A stretch of 64,000 bases of DNA from Lewinellaceae bacterium (lineage in GTDB: Bacteria; Bacteroidota; Bacteroidia; Chitinophagales; Saprospiraceae). The notes below the pieces were generated by a model. That model ran no database searches and was not told the origin of the DNA. It was given only the letters and a program-made list of their open reading frames with translations. The stretch lies in NCBI GenBank assembly GCA_020636095.1, contig JACJYN010000003.1, positions 1,302,001-1,366,000 on the forward strand, in the 5' to 3' direction. Below, piece after piece: positions 41,861-50,387 of the stretch (position 1 is the first letter of the stretch; each line of letters begins with the position of its first letter). Both the position numbers and the translations under genes were made by a program.

Positions 41861-43061
41861 TGCCGTTCCACAGCGCTTCTATCTCATCGAGGATATCTTC
41901 CGCCACGGCCAGCTTAGATTTTAACTCAAATTTACGGATCTTATTGTCTTTGCCGAGGATCGTGATCTTATTCGTATCGTAGTGAAAGCCGGCGCCTTCA
42001 TCCTGAAGCGAATTGAGGACGATGAGGTCGAAGTTTTTCTTCTCCCGTTTACTTTGGGCGTTGGCCAGTTCGTTGTCCGTTTCCAAAGCGAAGCCTACTA
42101 ACCATTGCCCCGGGGCCTTCCCGCCGCCCAATGTGGCCGCGATGTCCGGATTTTTCACCAGTTCAAGCCGGAGCGTATCGCCGGTTTTTTTGATCTTCTG
42201 AGCAGACACTTCGCGGGGGCGGTAATCGGCCACTGCCGCGGCCAGGATACCGATGTCTGCATCCTTAAAAACCTCCTGAGCGGCCCGGTGCATTTCCCCG
42301 GCAGATTGTACAGGAATAACTTTCACCTGGCTTTCCCGGGGCAACAGGCGGGAGGGGCCCAAAACGAGCGTCACCTCCGCTCCCCGGCGGGCGGCGGCAT
42401 CTGCCAGCGCCACGCCCATTTTGCCGCTGGAGCGGTTGCCGATAAACCGTACGGGATCTATCGGTTCATAAGTAGGGCCGGCAGTGATGAGTATCTTTTT
42501 GCCGGCCAGGCTCTGTTGCCGCTCCCAGAAATGATGAAGGTACGCAACGATCTCTTCCGGTTCGGCCATTCGCCCCTCTCCCACCAGCCCACTGGCCAAC
42601 TCTCCGTGGCCTACGGGAATGAGGTGGTTGCCAAACCCCTGCAGCCGTCGCACATTCTCCCGGGTGGCCGGGTGCTGCCACATATCGAGATCCATAGCGG
42701 GAGCGAAGAATACCGGGCATCGTGCCGAAAGATAAGTGGCGGTAATGATGTTGTCGCTCATGCCACAGGCCATCTTGGCCAGGGAGGCGGCAGTGAGGGG
42801 CGCAACGACCATCGCGTCGGCCCACAGGCCCATTTCCACGTGGCTGTTCCAGCTTTCTTCCGAGGTGATATCGGTATAAACCGGCCTTTTGGACAAGGTG
42901 GACAAGGTGAGGGGGCTGATAAAATCCGCGCCGGATTTGGTCATCAGGACCTGCACTTCGGCTCCGGCCTTGATGAGCAGGCGCACCAGGGAAGCAGACT
43001 TATACGCAGCGATGCTGCCGGTGACGCCAAGCAGCATCTTTTTACCCGTCAGGTTGGCCAT
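41853..43061 (-). CDS. coaBC: Bifunctional phosphopantothenoylcysteine decarboxylase / phosphopantothenate-cysteine ligase
   Basis: 402 residues. CoaC part (1-190): LGVTGSIAAYKSASLVRLL, the catalytic His in SWNSHVEMGLWAD, substrate clamp KMACGMSDNIITATYLSARCP and FFAPAMDLDMWQHP. CoaB part (190-402): KILITAGPTYEPIDPVRFIGNRSSGKMG, VIPVQSAGEM, AAVADYRP, and the KxKK-like AQKIKKTG strand. Function: two successive steps of coenzyme A synthesis, with CTP and FMN. PAMD replaces the PAMN of many homologues; I recall this as normal in Bacteroidota. Part of the rpoZ-coaBC-porD block. Confidence 0.95.
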   Translation of the reverse strand: MANLTGKKMLLGVTGSIAAYKSASLVRLLIKAGAEVQVLMTKSGADFISPLTLSTLSKRPVYTDITSEESWNSHVEMGLWADAMVVAPLTAASLAKMACGMSDNIITATYLSARCPVFFAPAMDLDMWQHPATRENVRRLQGFGNHLIPVGHGELASGLVGEGRMAEPEEIVAYLHHFWERQQSLAGKKILITAGPTYEPIDPVRFIGNRSSGKMGVALADAAARRGAEVTLVLGPSRLLPRESQVKVIPVQSAGEMHRAAQEVFKDADIGILAAAVADYRPREVSAQKIKKTGDTLRLELVKNPDIAATLGGGKAPGQWLVGFALETDNELANAQSKREKKNFDLIVLNSLQDEGAGFHYDTNKITILGKDNKIRKFELKSKLAVAEDILDEIEALWNGKI

Positions 43062-43181
43062 TTCGGTGGATGGTATTGACAGAGATAGGCAAAGGGAAGC
43101 AATTAGGGGCTATGCAGCTGGCCCGGCCAGAATAAAGTTGGCCCGGGCTGGCTGTATATGGACGTTTCAAATACAGCGATC

Positions 43182-43294
43182 GGCTACCATACCAGGGTTG
43201 GACGAGTTCGCGGTTCGGTATTCGCGGTTCGCAACCGCGGCAGGCTGCCTGGGCTTACCTGCTTCTAACCGTGTCCAACCTTAGACGGATAGCC
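43182..43294. repeat. Palindromic repeat family B (copy B3) inside the bamD-rpoZ-coaBC block
   Basis: 113 bases, the same length as B2 (32463-32575), with only a few substitutions. It lies between the rpoZ stop (43305) and the coaBC start (43061), so it may influence mRNA structure within the operon. Confidence 0.9.
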
Positions 43295-43304
43295 CAGCGC
43301 TCGA

Positions 43305-43667
43305 TTAATCCAGGAAACCTTCTTCCTCCTCTTCCCGCTTTCTCCTCTTGTTATAGCGATGGTAGACCTCATCCTTGAGGAACTCTTCCGTGGCGATGAT
43401 CACCGGATTGGGAAGGCGCTCATAGAATTTTGATATTTCGATCTGCTCCTTGTTTTCACTCACCTCTTCGATGGTGTCGGAAGAAACAGCGAACTCTTCC
43501 AGCTTCTGGTGCAGCTCCTGCTTGAGGTCTACGGCCAGTTGCTTGGAACGCTTGGTAATGATGGACAATACCTCGTAAATGTTACCGGTTTTGCCGGCCA
43601 GCCCGTGAACGTCACGCGCCCGAACATTAGGATCCAGCCCTTGCACTTGGGTTTTGATATCCGACAT
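43305..43667 (-). CDS. rpoZ: RNA polymerase omega subunit (Bacteroidota type)
   Basis: 120 residues: LAGKTGNIYEVLSIITKRSKQLAVDLKQELHQKLEEF, then EISKFYERLPNPVIIATEEFLKDEVYHRYNKRR and an acidic tail. This matches the Bacteroidota omega family and its fixed position between bamD and coaBC. It helps RNA polymerase assembly by clamping beta-prime. The start overlaps the end of bamD by 41 bases, so the pair is translationally coupled. Intact. Confidence 0.9.
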   Translation of the reverse strand: MSDIKTQVQGLDPNVRARDVHGLAGKTGNIYEVLSIITKRSKQLAVDLKQELHQKLEEFAVSSDTIEEVSENKEQIEISKFYERLPNPVIIATEEFLKDEVYHRYNKRRKREEEEEGFLD

Positions 43668-44466
43668 TATCTAATTTATTTAATGATTCTCTAGACTGAT
43701 TATAAATCGTATTGACTTCCTTGCTATAGCGGCTCTCCTGAAAACGGGCCATAAATTCCGAAGCCCGGTCTCTGGCTTCCTGATACCGCTCTTTTTGTTT
43801 ATCCACAAAGCTGTTTTTCGCCAGCTGATAGGCCGAGCGAATGATCATGTAGCGGATGGTTTCCGCATTTTCGGTATCCGGAAAATCCTTCAATACATTA
43901 TCGAAGGATTGGATAGCGGCCTGATATTCCCGAAGGTCGAAGTATAGCTTGGCACTATCGTAAGCTTTGCGTTCCAGCTTGTTCCGCAGCTCATCGATCA
44001 GGCGGTTGCACTCTTCCACCCGCGAGCTGTTGGGGTACGTGTTGACAAACAGTTGAAACCCTTCGATCGCACTGGCCGAATAGGATTGATCCAGGCGAAA
44101 AGTAGGCGAAAGCTTGTAATTTGAATAAGCCGACATAAAATCTGCCTCTTCTCTCAAATCACTGGCGCCATACGTATTGGAAAAATTCTTAAAGTAATAA
44201 GAGGCCAGGATGTATTGCTCCAGGTTATAGTAGGTATAGGCATACTTAAAATAAATCTCCTCAGCTTCTTTTTTACCCCGATAGCTGCTGATGATCAGTT
44301 CGAACAACGACTGAGCCTTCTGATACTCCTCCTGATCGTAGTATTCCAGTGCTTTGGTGTAAATGCGGCTGACATCTCCACTAGACCGGATTTTCTCAAA
44401 TTCACTCTTGCATGCACTCAGCAGCAAGCTCATCCCAACAAAGGCAATAAAGAAGGTTTTTTTCAT
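43627..44466 (-). CDS. bamD: Outer-membrane assembly lipoprotein BamD
   Basis: 279 residues. Lipoprotein signal with acylated Cys19 (MSLLLSACKSEFEKI). TPR repeats follow throughout (YDQEEYQKAQSLFELIISSYRGKKEAEEIYFKYAYTYYNLEQYILASYYFKNF is the conserved core). Family knowledge: BamD is the essential lipoprotein partner of BamA that inserts outer-membrane barrels; many barrel proteins are encoded in this window. First gene of the bamD-rpoZ-coaBC-porD block. The C-terminus (about 30 residues) is polar and extends over the rpoZ start. Confidence 0.9.
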   Translation of the reverse strand: MKKTFFIAFVGMSLLLSACKSEFEKIRSSGDVSRIYTKALEYYDQEEYQKAQSLFELIISSYRGKKEAEEIYFKYAYTYYNLEQYILASYYFKNFSNTYGASDLREEADFMSAYSNYKLSPTFRLDQSYSASAIEGFQLFVNTYPNSSRVEECNRLIDELRNKLERKAYDSAKLYFDLREYQAAIQSFDNVLKDFPDTENAETIRYMIIRSAYQLAKNSFVDKQKERYQEARDRASEFMARFQESRYSKEVNTIYNQSRESLNKLDNVGYQNPSARAGS

Positions 44467-44670
44467 AAGGCTGCAAAATTACGTTTTTTTAAGCAATCGC
44501 ACAACACCACTTCTCTGGGGAAACGCATGTATAGTGCTATCAGTTGTATTTAAAGGTGTAAAAAAGAGGGGATACGGTTGGTAGGCGCAGCCTTTTCCGC
44601 TATCTCTTTTTCAATTCTGATTAAAAAATTACAGGAAACTGTTAATTTAGTCGCCATTAAAAGCGGTAGC

Positions 44671-45651
44671 ATGACGGAAAAACCGGCGCCTCAAGGCACT
44701 GACGATGCTTCTAAGGTCAAGCGTCTGGAACAATTTCGGATCTACTACAACCACACCATTCATCCGGAGTTGCTCCGGATGGAGCGCAAGCGTATTCGGC
44801 TGCTGCGTTTGTTGTTCTTTTCCACGCTGTTTATGGCCGGTGTCCTACTCTTTGAATTTTACATAGATATCCTGGCCCTAACCTTATTGCTGGCCATCCC
44901 GCTTGGCGTTTACATTTCCTATCTTCTGTACCGGATACAGCGTTTTCGACTAACCTTTAAGCCGAATGTCGTCAGCCTTATTCTCGATTTCATCGACGAC
45001 GGAATGAATTTCGACCCGGCTCACCCCTTGAAATACGACCCCAAAAGGGAAATCGGAAAGGATCGTTTTCAAAAAAGCCAGATTTTCGCTACCAAGGCTC
45101 CTTACTACGCTGGCGAGGACTTCATCTCCGGCCGTATTGGCGAAATGGATTTTGAAATGTCGGAGCTTCATGTCAAAGAACTCTCTCCGGTGGAGAACCG
45201 GCTGGACGAGGTATTCAAAGGGGTGTTCATGCACGCTACTTTTCCCGAAGAAACCGAGGGCAGGATGATCATCTGGCCGCGCCGTCTCCGGCAATTCCAC
45301 ACCAAGGCGATCAAGGAATTCACCTGGAACAAAGGCCTCAACCAGGATAAGGAGGTCAACAACCAGAAATTCAAGGAGCTTTTCCTTACCTATGCCACCG
45401 AAGACACGCATGTAGAAAGCATTCTCTCTGAGCCTATGCAGGATGCCATAGTGCAATATTGCGCCTCTACCGGTAAAGAAATCTATATGTCCTTTATTGA
45501 CCGGGAAATCTACGCGGCCGTAAGTGAAGACAAAGATATTCTGGAGCCCAACCTCTTTCGCTCCAACTTAAGTTTCGAACTGGTCAAGGGATTTTTTGAA
45601 GATATCAACCTCCTGCTCAGGATTGCCGAGGATTTTGACCAGACGCATTAG
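44671..45651 (+). CDS. DUF3137 membrane protein
   Basis: 326 residues from the ATG at 44671 (MTEKPAPQGTDDAS); the frame extends to 44578 but with poor protein features. Two adjacent membrane segments (about 50-70 and 73-90), then a cytoplasmic domain with YYAGEDFISGRIGEMDFEMSELHV, FKGVFMHATFP, and QKFKELFLTYATEDTHVESILSEPMQDAI, the DUF3137 (galanin-like) signature. Family knowledge: function unknown; often linked with LemA-type proteins, not seen here. Convergent with the stress-protein gene. Confidence 0.87.
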   Translation: MTEKPAPQGTDDASKVKRLEQFRIYYNHTIHPELLRMERKRIRLLRLLFFSTLFMAGVLLFEFYIDILALTLLLAIPLGVYISYLLYRIQRFRLTFKPNVVSLILDFIDDGMNFDPAHPLKYDPKREIGKDRFQKSQIFATKAPYYAGEDFISGRIGEMDFEMSELHVKELSPVENRLDEVFKGVFMHATFPEETEGRMIIWPRRLRQFHTKAIKEFTWNKGLNQDKEVNNQKFKELFLTYATEDTHVESILSEPMQDAIVQYCASTGKEIYMSFIDREIYAAVSEDKDILEPNLFRSNLSFELVKGFFEDINLLLRIAEDFDQTH

Positions 45652-45682
45652 GAAACAATATAACAATAAAGCCATATAACCG

Positions 45683-46900
45683 CTACCCCTCATCATGCAG
45701 TATCAGCAATGGCGCCGGGCTGTTAAACACCTCCCTGGTTGTAGCGCTGACGTGGAACACCTCTTCCAGGAACCCCCGCTGGCGGCGCACCATGCAAAGG
45801 AGATTGGCCTGATAGTCTCCTACAAAGCCATTGATACTCTCGTTAATATTCTGTTCGTCCAGTTCATAGTGAAAGGAGTGGGGGATGCCATCCAGAAAAA
45901 TGTCGACGGTCGGGTCGATGCCATCATCTTTGCTGCTGAGGCCCTGGTGAAAAACGTGGACCTTCGCCTCAAAAGCCCGGGCGAGCTTAACGAGTACAGC
46001 GGTAACGCCAGGGTGGCTGATCCCTGCTTCGTCCACCGCAAATACAATGGTATTGACCGGTTGGTATTGGTATCCATTGGGAATGGCCAGAACGGGCGTA
46101 TGCGTTTGTTTCATGACACCATTGGTAATGCTGCCGGTGAAAATCTCTTTCAGGCCGGAAGCTCCCTGAGTGCCCATAATAATCAGGTTGAAGCCTCCTT
46201 TTTCGGCAAGGTCGGTAATGGCCGGCACCGCATCCCCCCGGACGATCTTGCTCTCGATTGTGGCCCCGCCCTTCAACCGGGGTTCCACCCGATGAATAGT
46301 GGCCAGCATCTGTTTGGCGGCGTCCTTCTCCATATAAGATTCAACGGAGAGGAACATGCCGGCCGAACTGTAGACCTTAAACGTATTGAGCAGGGTTATT
46401 TTACTCCCGAACTTGTTGGCGATCTCCGCCGCATAGAGCAATGCGCTTTCCGCATTTTTTGAAAAATCCGTCGGTACTAAAATATTTTTCATCAGATTAC
46501 TCTTTTGGTTGAGGCCCGCCATAGCCGCCTGCCGGATCACCTCCTCTTTTTGGCTGGAGCTGCCACTCATCAATAAGACCTTCAAAACGATGCTCAGGTC
46601 TTCAACGCTCGGCACCACCTGCTGAAAGAGCACTTGTCCATTGAGGGCAAGGGCGGGTATACCCGCTACCTCGTATCGCATCAGCTCGTCAATATCAGTG
46701 ATTTCCTGGATAGGGACATCCATAGAGAGATCGCTCAACGCCTTTTGCAGGTTTGCCTTCAGCTGCCGGTGTTTTGACGAGCCAATACCCAGCAACTCGA
46801 TGCTCGGCGTCACCCTCTGTCCTTTTTTTTTAGGCATGCCCTGTTCTATATTTTTCTTACCTCTTTCCTGTCTCTGTGTTCGGCTATCCAACATGTACAA
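45683..46900 (-). CDS. Universal stress protein with two Usp domains and a degenerate thioredoxin-like N-terminus
   Basis: 405 residues; an ATG at 46837 (MPKKKGQRV) is an alternative start. Residues about 30-105 look like the small Thioredoxin_3 fold (IELLGIGSSKHRQLKANLQKAL, then AGIPALALNGQVLFQ with the cis-Pro), but the CxxC is replaced by SSKH, so no redox activity is expected. Two Usp domains follow (about 135-275 and 278-405); the first keeps the ATP-binding GTQGASGLKEIFTGSITNGVM pattern, the second lacks it. Divergent from the sensor kinase; a TGAC box lies 32 bp upstream of a weak -7 element (CGATTTTG at 47035-47042, minus strand). Likely part of the same stress or redox regulon. Confidence 0.87.
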   Translation of the reverse strand: MYMLDSRTQRQERGKKNIEQGMPKKKGQRVTPSIELLGIGSSKHRQLKANLQKALSDLSMDVPIQEITDIDELMRYEVAGIPALALNGQVLFQQVVPSVEDLSIVLKVLLMSGSSSQKEEVIRQAAMAGLNQKSNLMKNILVPTDFSKNAESALLYAAEIANKFGSKITLLNTFKVYSSAGMFLSVESYMEKDAAKQMLATIHRVEPRLKGGATIESKIVRGDAVPAITDLAEKGGFNLIIMGTQGASGLKEIFTGSITNGVMKQTHTPVLAIPNGYQYQPVNTIVFAVDEAGISHPGVTAVLVKLARAFEAKVHVFHQGLSSKDDGIDPTVDIFLDGIPHSFHYELDEQNINESINGFVGDYQANLLCMVRRQRGFLEEVFHVSATTREVFNSPAPLLILHDEG

Positions 46901-47064
46901 TGGGTTAATAGTAAATGATCCTCATGCGAGAAGGCCCGCAACAATACGTGCGAACCTTCTGATGGCAACATGAACGGCGCCAAAGTGATAGTTACCAGAT
47001 TAACTCCATCCACTATTGAGCCTAGTATAAGGGGCAAAATCGCATTTATACCGTAGTGGCAGGA

Positions 47065-47129
47065 TGACTTTTGTCACAAGGGGGGGTGACTTTTGTCATT
47101 TTCAGGCGGCAGGCGATAGTGCTATTTTG
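47065..47129. promoter_or_regulatory. Paired TGAC-N4-GTCA boxes and divergent promoters of the kinase and Usp genes
   Basis: Two identical palindromes, TGACTTTTGTCA at 47065-47076 and 47087-47098, 22 bp apart. A -7-like TATTTTG (47123-47129) on the plus strand lies 33 bp (centre to centre) from the second box, and a weaker CGATTTTG on the minus strand (47042-47035) lies 32 bp from the first box. The layout matches CRP/FNR-type activation near -42 of two divergent promoters. Confidence 0.7.
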
Positions 47130-47166
47130 CCCTTTTATAAACCATATAGCCCAGACAGATTACTTT

Positions 47167-48870
47167 GTGAACAAAAAAAGCACCCATAATCATCTTTCAG
47201 AAGATGCTTTAATGCTCAATGCCATCATCGAGACTGCGACGGATGGCATTATCACTATTGGAGAGAATGGGGTTATAGAAATGGCCAATTCTGCCGCCGC
47301 ACACCTCTTTGGTTATGAGATCGACGAACTCCTGGGCAATAGCGTCAACATGCTGATGCCATCCCCTCACCAGGAGAACCACGATGGCTACATCAAGAAC
47401 TACCTGCAAAGTGGGGTCGCTAAGATCATCGGCATCGGCCGGGAGGTCACCGGTAGAAAAAAAGATGGGGCCACATTCCCCATCCGGCTCAGTATCAGCG
47501 AGGTAAAACTAAATGAACGCCGCATCTTCACCGGTATCGTTCATGACCTCAGCCGCCAGAAAAAGATAGAAAAAGACCTCAGAGCGGAAAAAGAAAGGGC
47601 CCAGCGTTATCTCGATATTGCCAATACCATCATCGTAGTCATCGGGAGGGATGGCCAAGTCCAACTGCTCAATGACAAAGGATGCCGGGTATTGGACCTC
47701 AAAGAAGAAGAGGCCGTTGGACGAAACTGGTTCGGCCTCGCCATCCCGGAGGAAAGCCGGCAGGAAATAAAAAGCGTCTTTCAGACTCTGATGGAAGGGC
47801 GGCAGATCGACTACTACGAAAACAACATTATCAACCACCGGGGAGAGCGCCGCCTCATTGCCTGGCACAACGCTGTATTATACGACGAGCAGGGCAACAT
47901 CAGCGGCACCATTAGTTCCGGTATCGATATCACCGCCCAACGCAAAGCCGAAGACCGCATCATCCGCCTTAACGCCGAACTGGAAAAGCGGGTGGATGAA
48001 CGCACCGATGAACTGGCTGAAGCGGTCAACCAATTGCTGGACATCAATAAAAAACTTCAATACGAAGTCAAGGAACGCAAAGCGGCGGAGGAGGAAGTAC
48101 GAAGAAACGAATCCCGCCTCCGGCGGGCGCTGGAAAAAGAAAAGGAACTGAGTAACCTCAAATCGCGCTTCGTTTCCATGGCATCTCATGAATTTCGCAC
48201 GCCCCTCAGCACCATCCTGTCTTCCGCCGACCTGATCGAAGCCTACACAGCGGAAGAACATCAGAAAAAGCGCATCCGGCATACCACCCGCATTAAATCT
48301 TCGGTGGCCAACCTGACCGGCATCCTCAACGACTTCCTGTCCCTAAGCCGCCTGGAGGAAGGCCACTTCGAGGCCGAACCGGCCTGGATGGAGCTGAATC
48401 AGTTCTGTGACGAAGCCATCGGAGAAATTCAGGGCCTGCTCCGCCCTGGCCAGCATATTGAAAAAGAGGGCCGAATGAAAGGGGTCAAATTATTTCTGGA
48501 TAAAAAAATGCTCAAAAATATCCTGTTCAATTTGTTCTCCAACGCCATCAAATATTCGGAGGACAACAAGCCCGTCGTGTGTCGTATGGAAGTGATCGGC
48601 AATAACCTGCACATCGCCATCATCGACCAGGGCATTGGCATCCCGGAAGAAGAACAGCAACACCTTTTCACCCGCTTTTTTCGCGCCCATAATGTAGAAA
48701 ATATTCAGGGAACCGGACTGGGGCTGAACATCGTCAAACGCTATGTAGACCTGATGAACGGAACGATCCGATTTGAAAGCCGCCTGGGTGAAGGCAGCGC
48801 CTTCTACGTCACTTTACCCCTTCAACAACAAGCCGCTCCGGTTGAAGACGAACATCAGACTAAGCAATAA
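47167..48870 (+). CDS. FixL-like PAS sensor histidine kinase
   Basis: 567 residues from GTG 47167; the frame is open to 47071 but overlaps the promoter, and ATG 47212 is an alternative. PAS-1 resembles the FixL haem domain as I remember it: IITIGENGVIEMANSAAAHLFGYEID, MLMPSPHQENHDGY (candidate haem His in HDGY), IIGIGREVTGRKKDGATFPI. PAS-2 follows, then a coiled coil, HisKA (FVSMASHEFRTPLSTI, phospho-His), and HATPase_c (NAIKYS, DQGIGIP, GTGLGLNIVKRY). No membrane segment, so it senses a cytoplasmic signal such as O2 or redox state. The CRP-type response regulator follows after 85 bases and is the probable partner. Confidence 0.88.
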   Translation: MNKKSTHNHLSEDALMLNAIIETATDGIITIGENGVIEMANSAAAHLFGYEIDELLGNSVNMLMPSPHQENHDGYIKNYLQSGVAKIIGIGREVTGRKKDGATFPIRLSISEVKLNERRIFTGIVHDLSRQKKIEKDLRAEKERAQRYLDIANTIIVVIGRDGQVQLLNDKGCRVLDLKEEEAVGRNWFGLAIPEESRQEIKSVFQTLMEGRQIDYYENNIINHRGERRLIAWHNAVLYDEQGNISGTISSGIDITAQRKAEDRIIRLNAELEKRVDERTDELAEAVNQLLDINKKLQYEVKERKAAEEEVRRNESRLRRALEKEKELSNLKSRFVSMASHEFRTPLSTILSSADLIEAYTAEEHQKKRIRHTTRIKSSVANLTGILNDFLSLSRLEEGHFEAEPAWMELNQFCDEAIGEIQGLLRPGQHIEKEGRMKGVKLFLDKKMLKNILFNLFSNAIKYSEDNKPVVCRMEVIGNNLHIAIIDQGIGIPEEEQQHLFTRFFRAHNVENIQGTGLGLNIVKRYVDLMNGTIRFESRLGEGSAFYVTLPLQQQAAPVEDEHQTKQ

Positions 48871-48955
48871 TCGCTCTTTCGTATTATATTTGTAGCTGGA
48901 TGCCGGGGGTAACCTCTGCTTACTGTTTACAACACCAAGTACAACCAAGCACAAA

Positions 48956-49999
48956 ATGAAGAAAATCTTAGTGATAGAAGATAACGGCGAGGTCAGGGAA
49001 AACCTGGAAGAGATTCTGGAATTGTCCGGTTATGATGTCCTCACCGCAGAAGACGGCAAAGTAGGTGTAGAAATAGCCCTGACCGACCCGCCTGACCTCA
49101 TTCTTTGCGATGTCATGATGCCTCACCTCGACGGCTTCGGTGTGCTCAACATCCTCAGTAAGAAGAGTAGCACGGCCAATGTGCCTTTTATCTTCCTTAC
49201 GGCAAAAGCTGAAAAAAGCGACTTCCGCCGCGGCATGAACCTCGGCGCCGACGATTACATCACCAAGCCTTTTTATAAAGACGAACTGCTCGAGGTGATC
49301 GAAACCCGCCTTCGCAAAAGCGAACAATTGCGTAAGCAGTTTGACAAAACCGAACAGGGGCTGACGGCCTTCATCAACGAAGCTAAAGGCTACGAAGAAC
49401 TGCGCAAACTCTCCGAAGAACGCAAAACCAAAAACGTCAAACGACGGGAACACATCTTCGAGGAAGGCGAGTTCCCCCGCTACCTCTACTTCGTCAAAAA
49501 AGGTAAGGTGAAAGTCTACAAAACTAACGAAGACGGTAAAGACTACATCATTCAAATTTGTAAGCCCGGTGATTTCTTCGGCTACCTCGACCTGATCAAG
49601 GACGAAAAATATACCGAATCGGCCGCCGCCATGGAAGATACCGAGGTGAGCCTCATTCCCAAGGAGGACTTCAACAAGCTGCTGCTCGCCAACCGCGACG
49701 TGGCCTCTCAACTGATCAAAATGCTGGCCGATAACGTCATGGAAAAGGAAGAGCAGTTGCTCCACCTCGCCTACAACTCCGTCCGACGGCGGGTGGCCGA
49801 CGCCATCCTGCTATTGAGCCAAAAACAGGAAGACGGCAGCATCAATATCCTGCGCGATGACCTGGCCCGCCTGGTCGGCACCGCCAAGGAAAGCGTCATC
49901 CGCATGCTCACCGAATTCAAAGAGGATGGCTATATCGAGATCGTTGACGGCGCCATCCATATCATCGATAGGGATCGGCTGGAGAATATGCATGCTTAA
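48956..49999 (+). CDS. Response regulator with a CRP/FNR-type output domain
   Basis: 347 residues. Receiver domain 1-120 with phospho-acceptor Asp52 (LILCDVMMPHLDG) and the Thr/Lys residues in FLTAKAE and YITKPF. A helical linker (120-150) leads to a cyclic-nucleotide-binding-like domain (about 155-270, EEGEFPRYLYFVKKGKVKVYK, KPGDFFGYLDL) and an HTH_CRP domain (about 275-340, ILRDDLARLVGTAKESVIRMLTEFKEDGYI). No Fe-S cysteine cluster is visible, so it is not a classical FNR; control is expected through phosphorylation. TATATTTG at 48885-48892 may give a promoter of its own. Probable binder of the TGAC boxes nearby. Confidence 0.9.
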   Translation: MKKILVIEDNGEVRENLEEILELSGYDVLTAEDGKVGVEIALTDPPDLILCDVMMPHLDGFGVLNILSKKSSTANVPFIFLTAKAEKSDFRRGMNLGADDYITKPFYKDELLEVIETRLRKSEQLRKQFDKTEQGLTAFINEAKGYEELRKLSEERKTKNVKRREHIFEEGEFPRYLYFVKKGKVKVYKTNEDGKDYIIQICKPGDFFGYLDLIKDEKYTESAAAMEDTEVSLIPKEDFNKLLLANRDVASQLIKMLADNVMEKEEQLLHLAYNSVRRRVADAILLLSQKQEDGSINILRDDLARLVGTAKESVIRMLTEFKEDGYIEIVDGAIHIIDRDRLENMHA

Positions 50000-50113
50000 G
50001 GGGGGGGCAGTGTTGTAGTGTATCAGTGTTGGTGTCTCCTCCTGCTTTCTGATACACTGCCCCACTGATATACCGATACACCGCCCCAATTATACACTGC
50101 CCCACTGATACAC

Positions 50114-50141
50114 AAAAAAAAGCCCTTCACACAGAAGGGCT
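50114..50141 (-). terminator. Minus-strand intrinsic terminator
   Basis: On the minus strand AGCCCTTC-TGTGT-GAAGGGCT is followed by eight T. It ends either the candidate small RNA or the 3' UTR of the TPR lipoprotein gene. Confidence 0.9.
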
Positions 50142-50310
50142 CATCTAAAACCGATAACACTAAATTTTCCGGATAAAGGCATGGCCTTTTATTAGTAAAG
50201 CATGAAACTCATTTAAGATAAAGTTGAGAACTGTAGAACCGGAAAATGAAAAAAGACTTTTTCGGAACTACCTTTTGCAGGGATACGAACTTCTCATCAT
50301 CCAATTGCAA
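50114..50310 (-). ncRNA. Candidate small RNA under CRP/FNR-type control
   Basis: About 197 bases from a predicted start near 50310 to the terminator at 50114. A -7 element TAATTTTG (minus strand, 50323-50316) and two TGAC boxes centred at about -42 and -65 precede it. The only frames are of ten codons or fewer. The RNA contains a long-range helix, ATTTTCCGG (50164-50172) with its complement (50239-50247). The alternative is a 270-base 3' UTR of the upstream TPR gene. Confidence 0.55.
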
Positions 50311-50315
50311 TACCC

Positions 50316-50381
50316 CAAAATTAGGGAGGGCATCAGATCTTCTTAATGACTTTTATCATTAGGAGGGATTGACTTTAGTCA
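50316..50381 (-). promoter_or_regulatory. Promoter with two TGAC boxes driving the candidate small RNA
   Basis: TGACTTTTATCA (50347-50358) and TGACTTTAGTCA (50370-50381, extended by a flanking T and A to a 14-base palindrome), 23 bp apart. The -7 TAATTTTG on the minus strand is centred 33 bp from the nearer box, the same distance as at 47065-47129. The boxes begin 7 bases after the stop codon of the TPR lipoprotein. Confidence 0.65.
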
Positions 50382-50387
50382 AGCACG

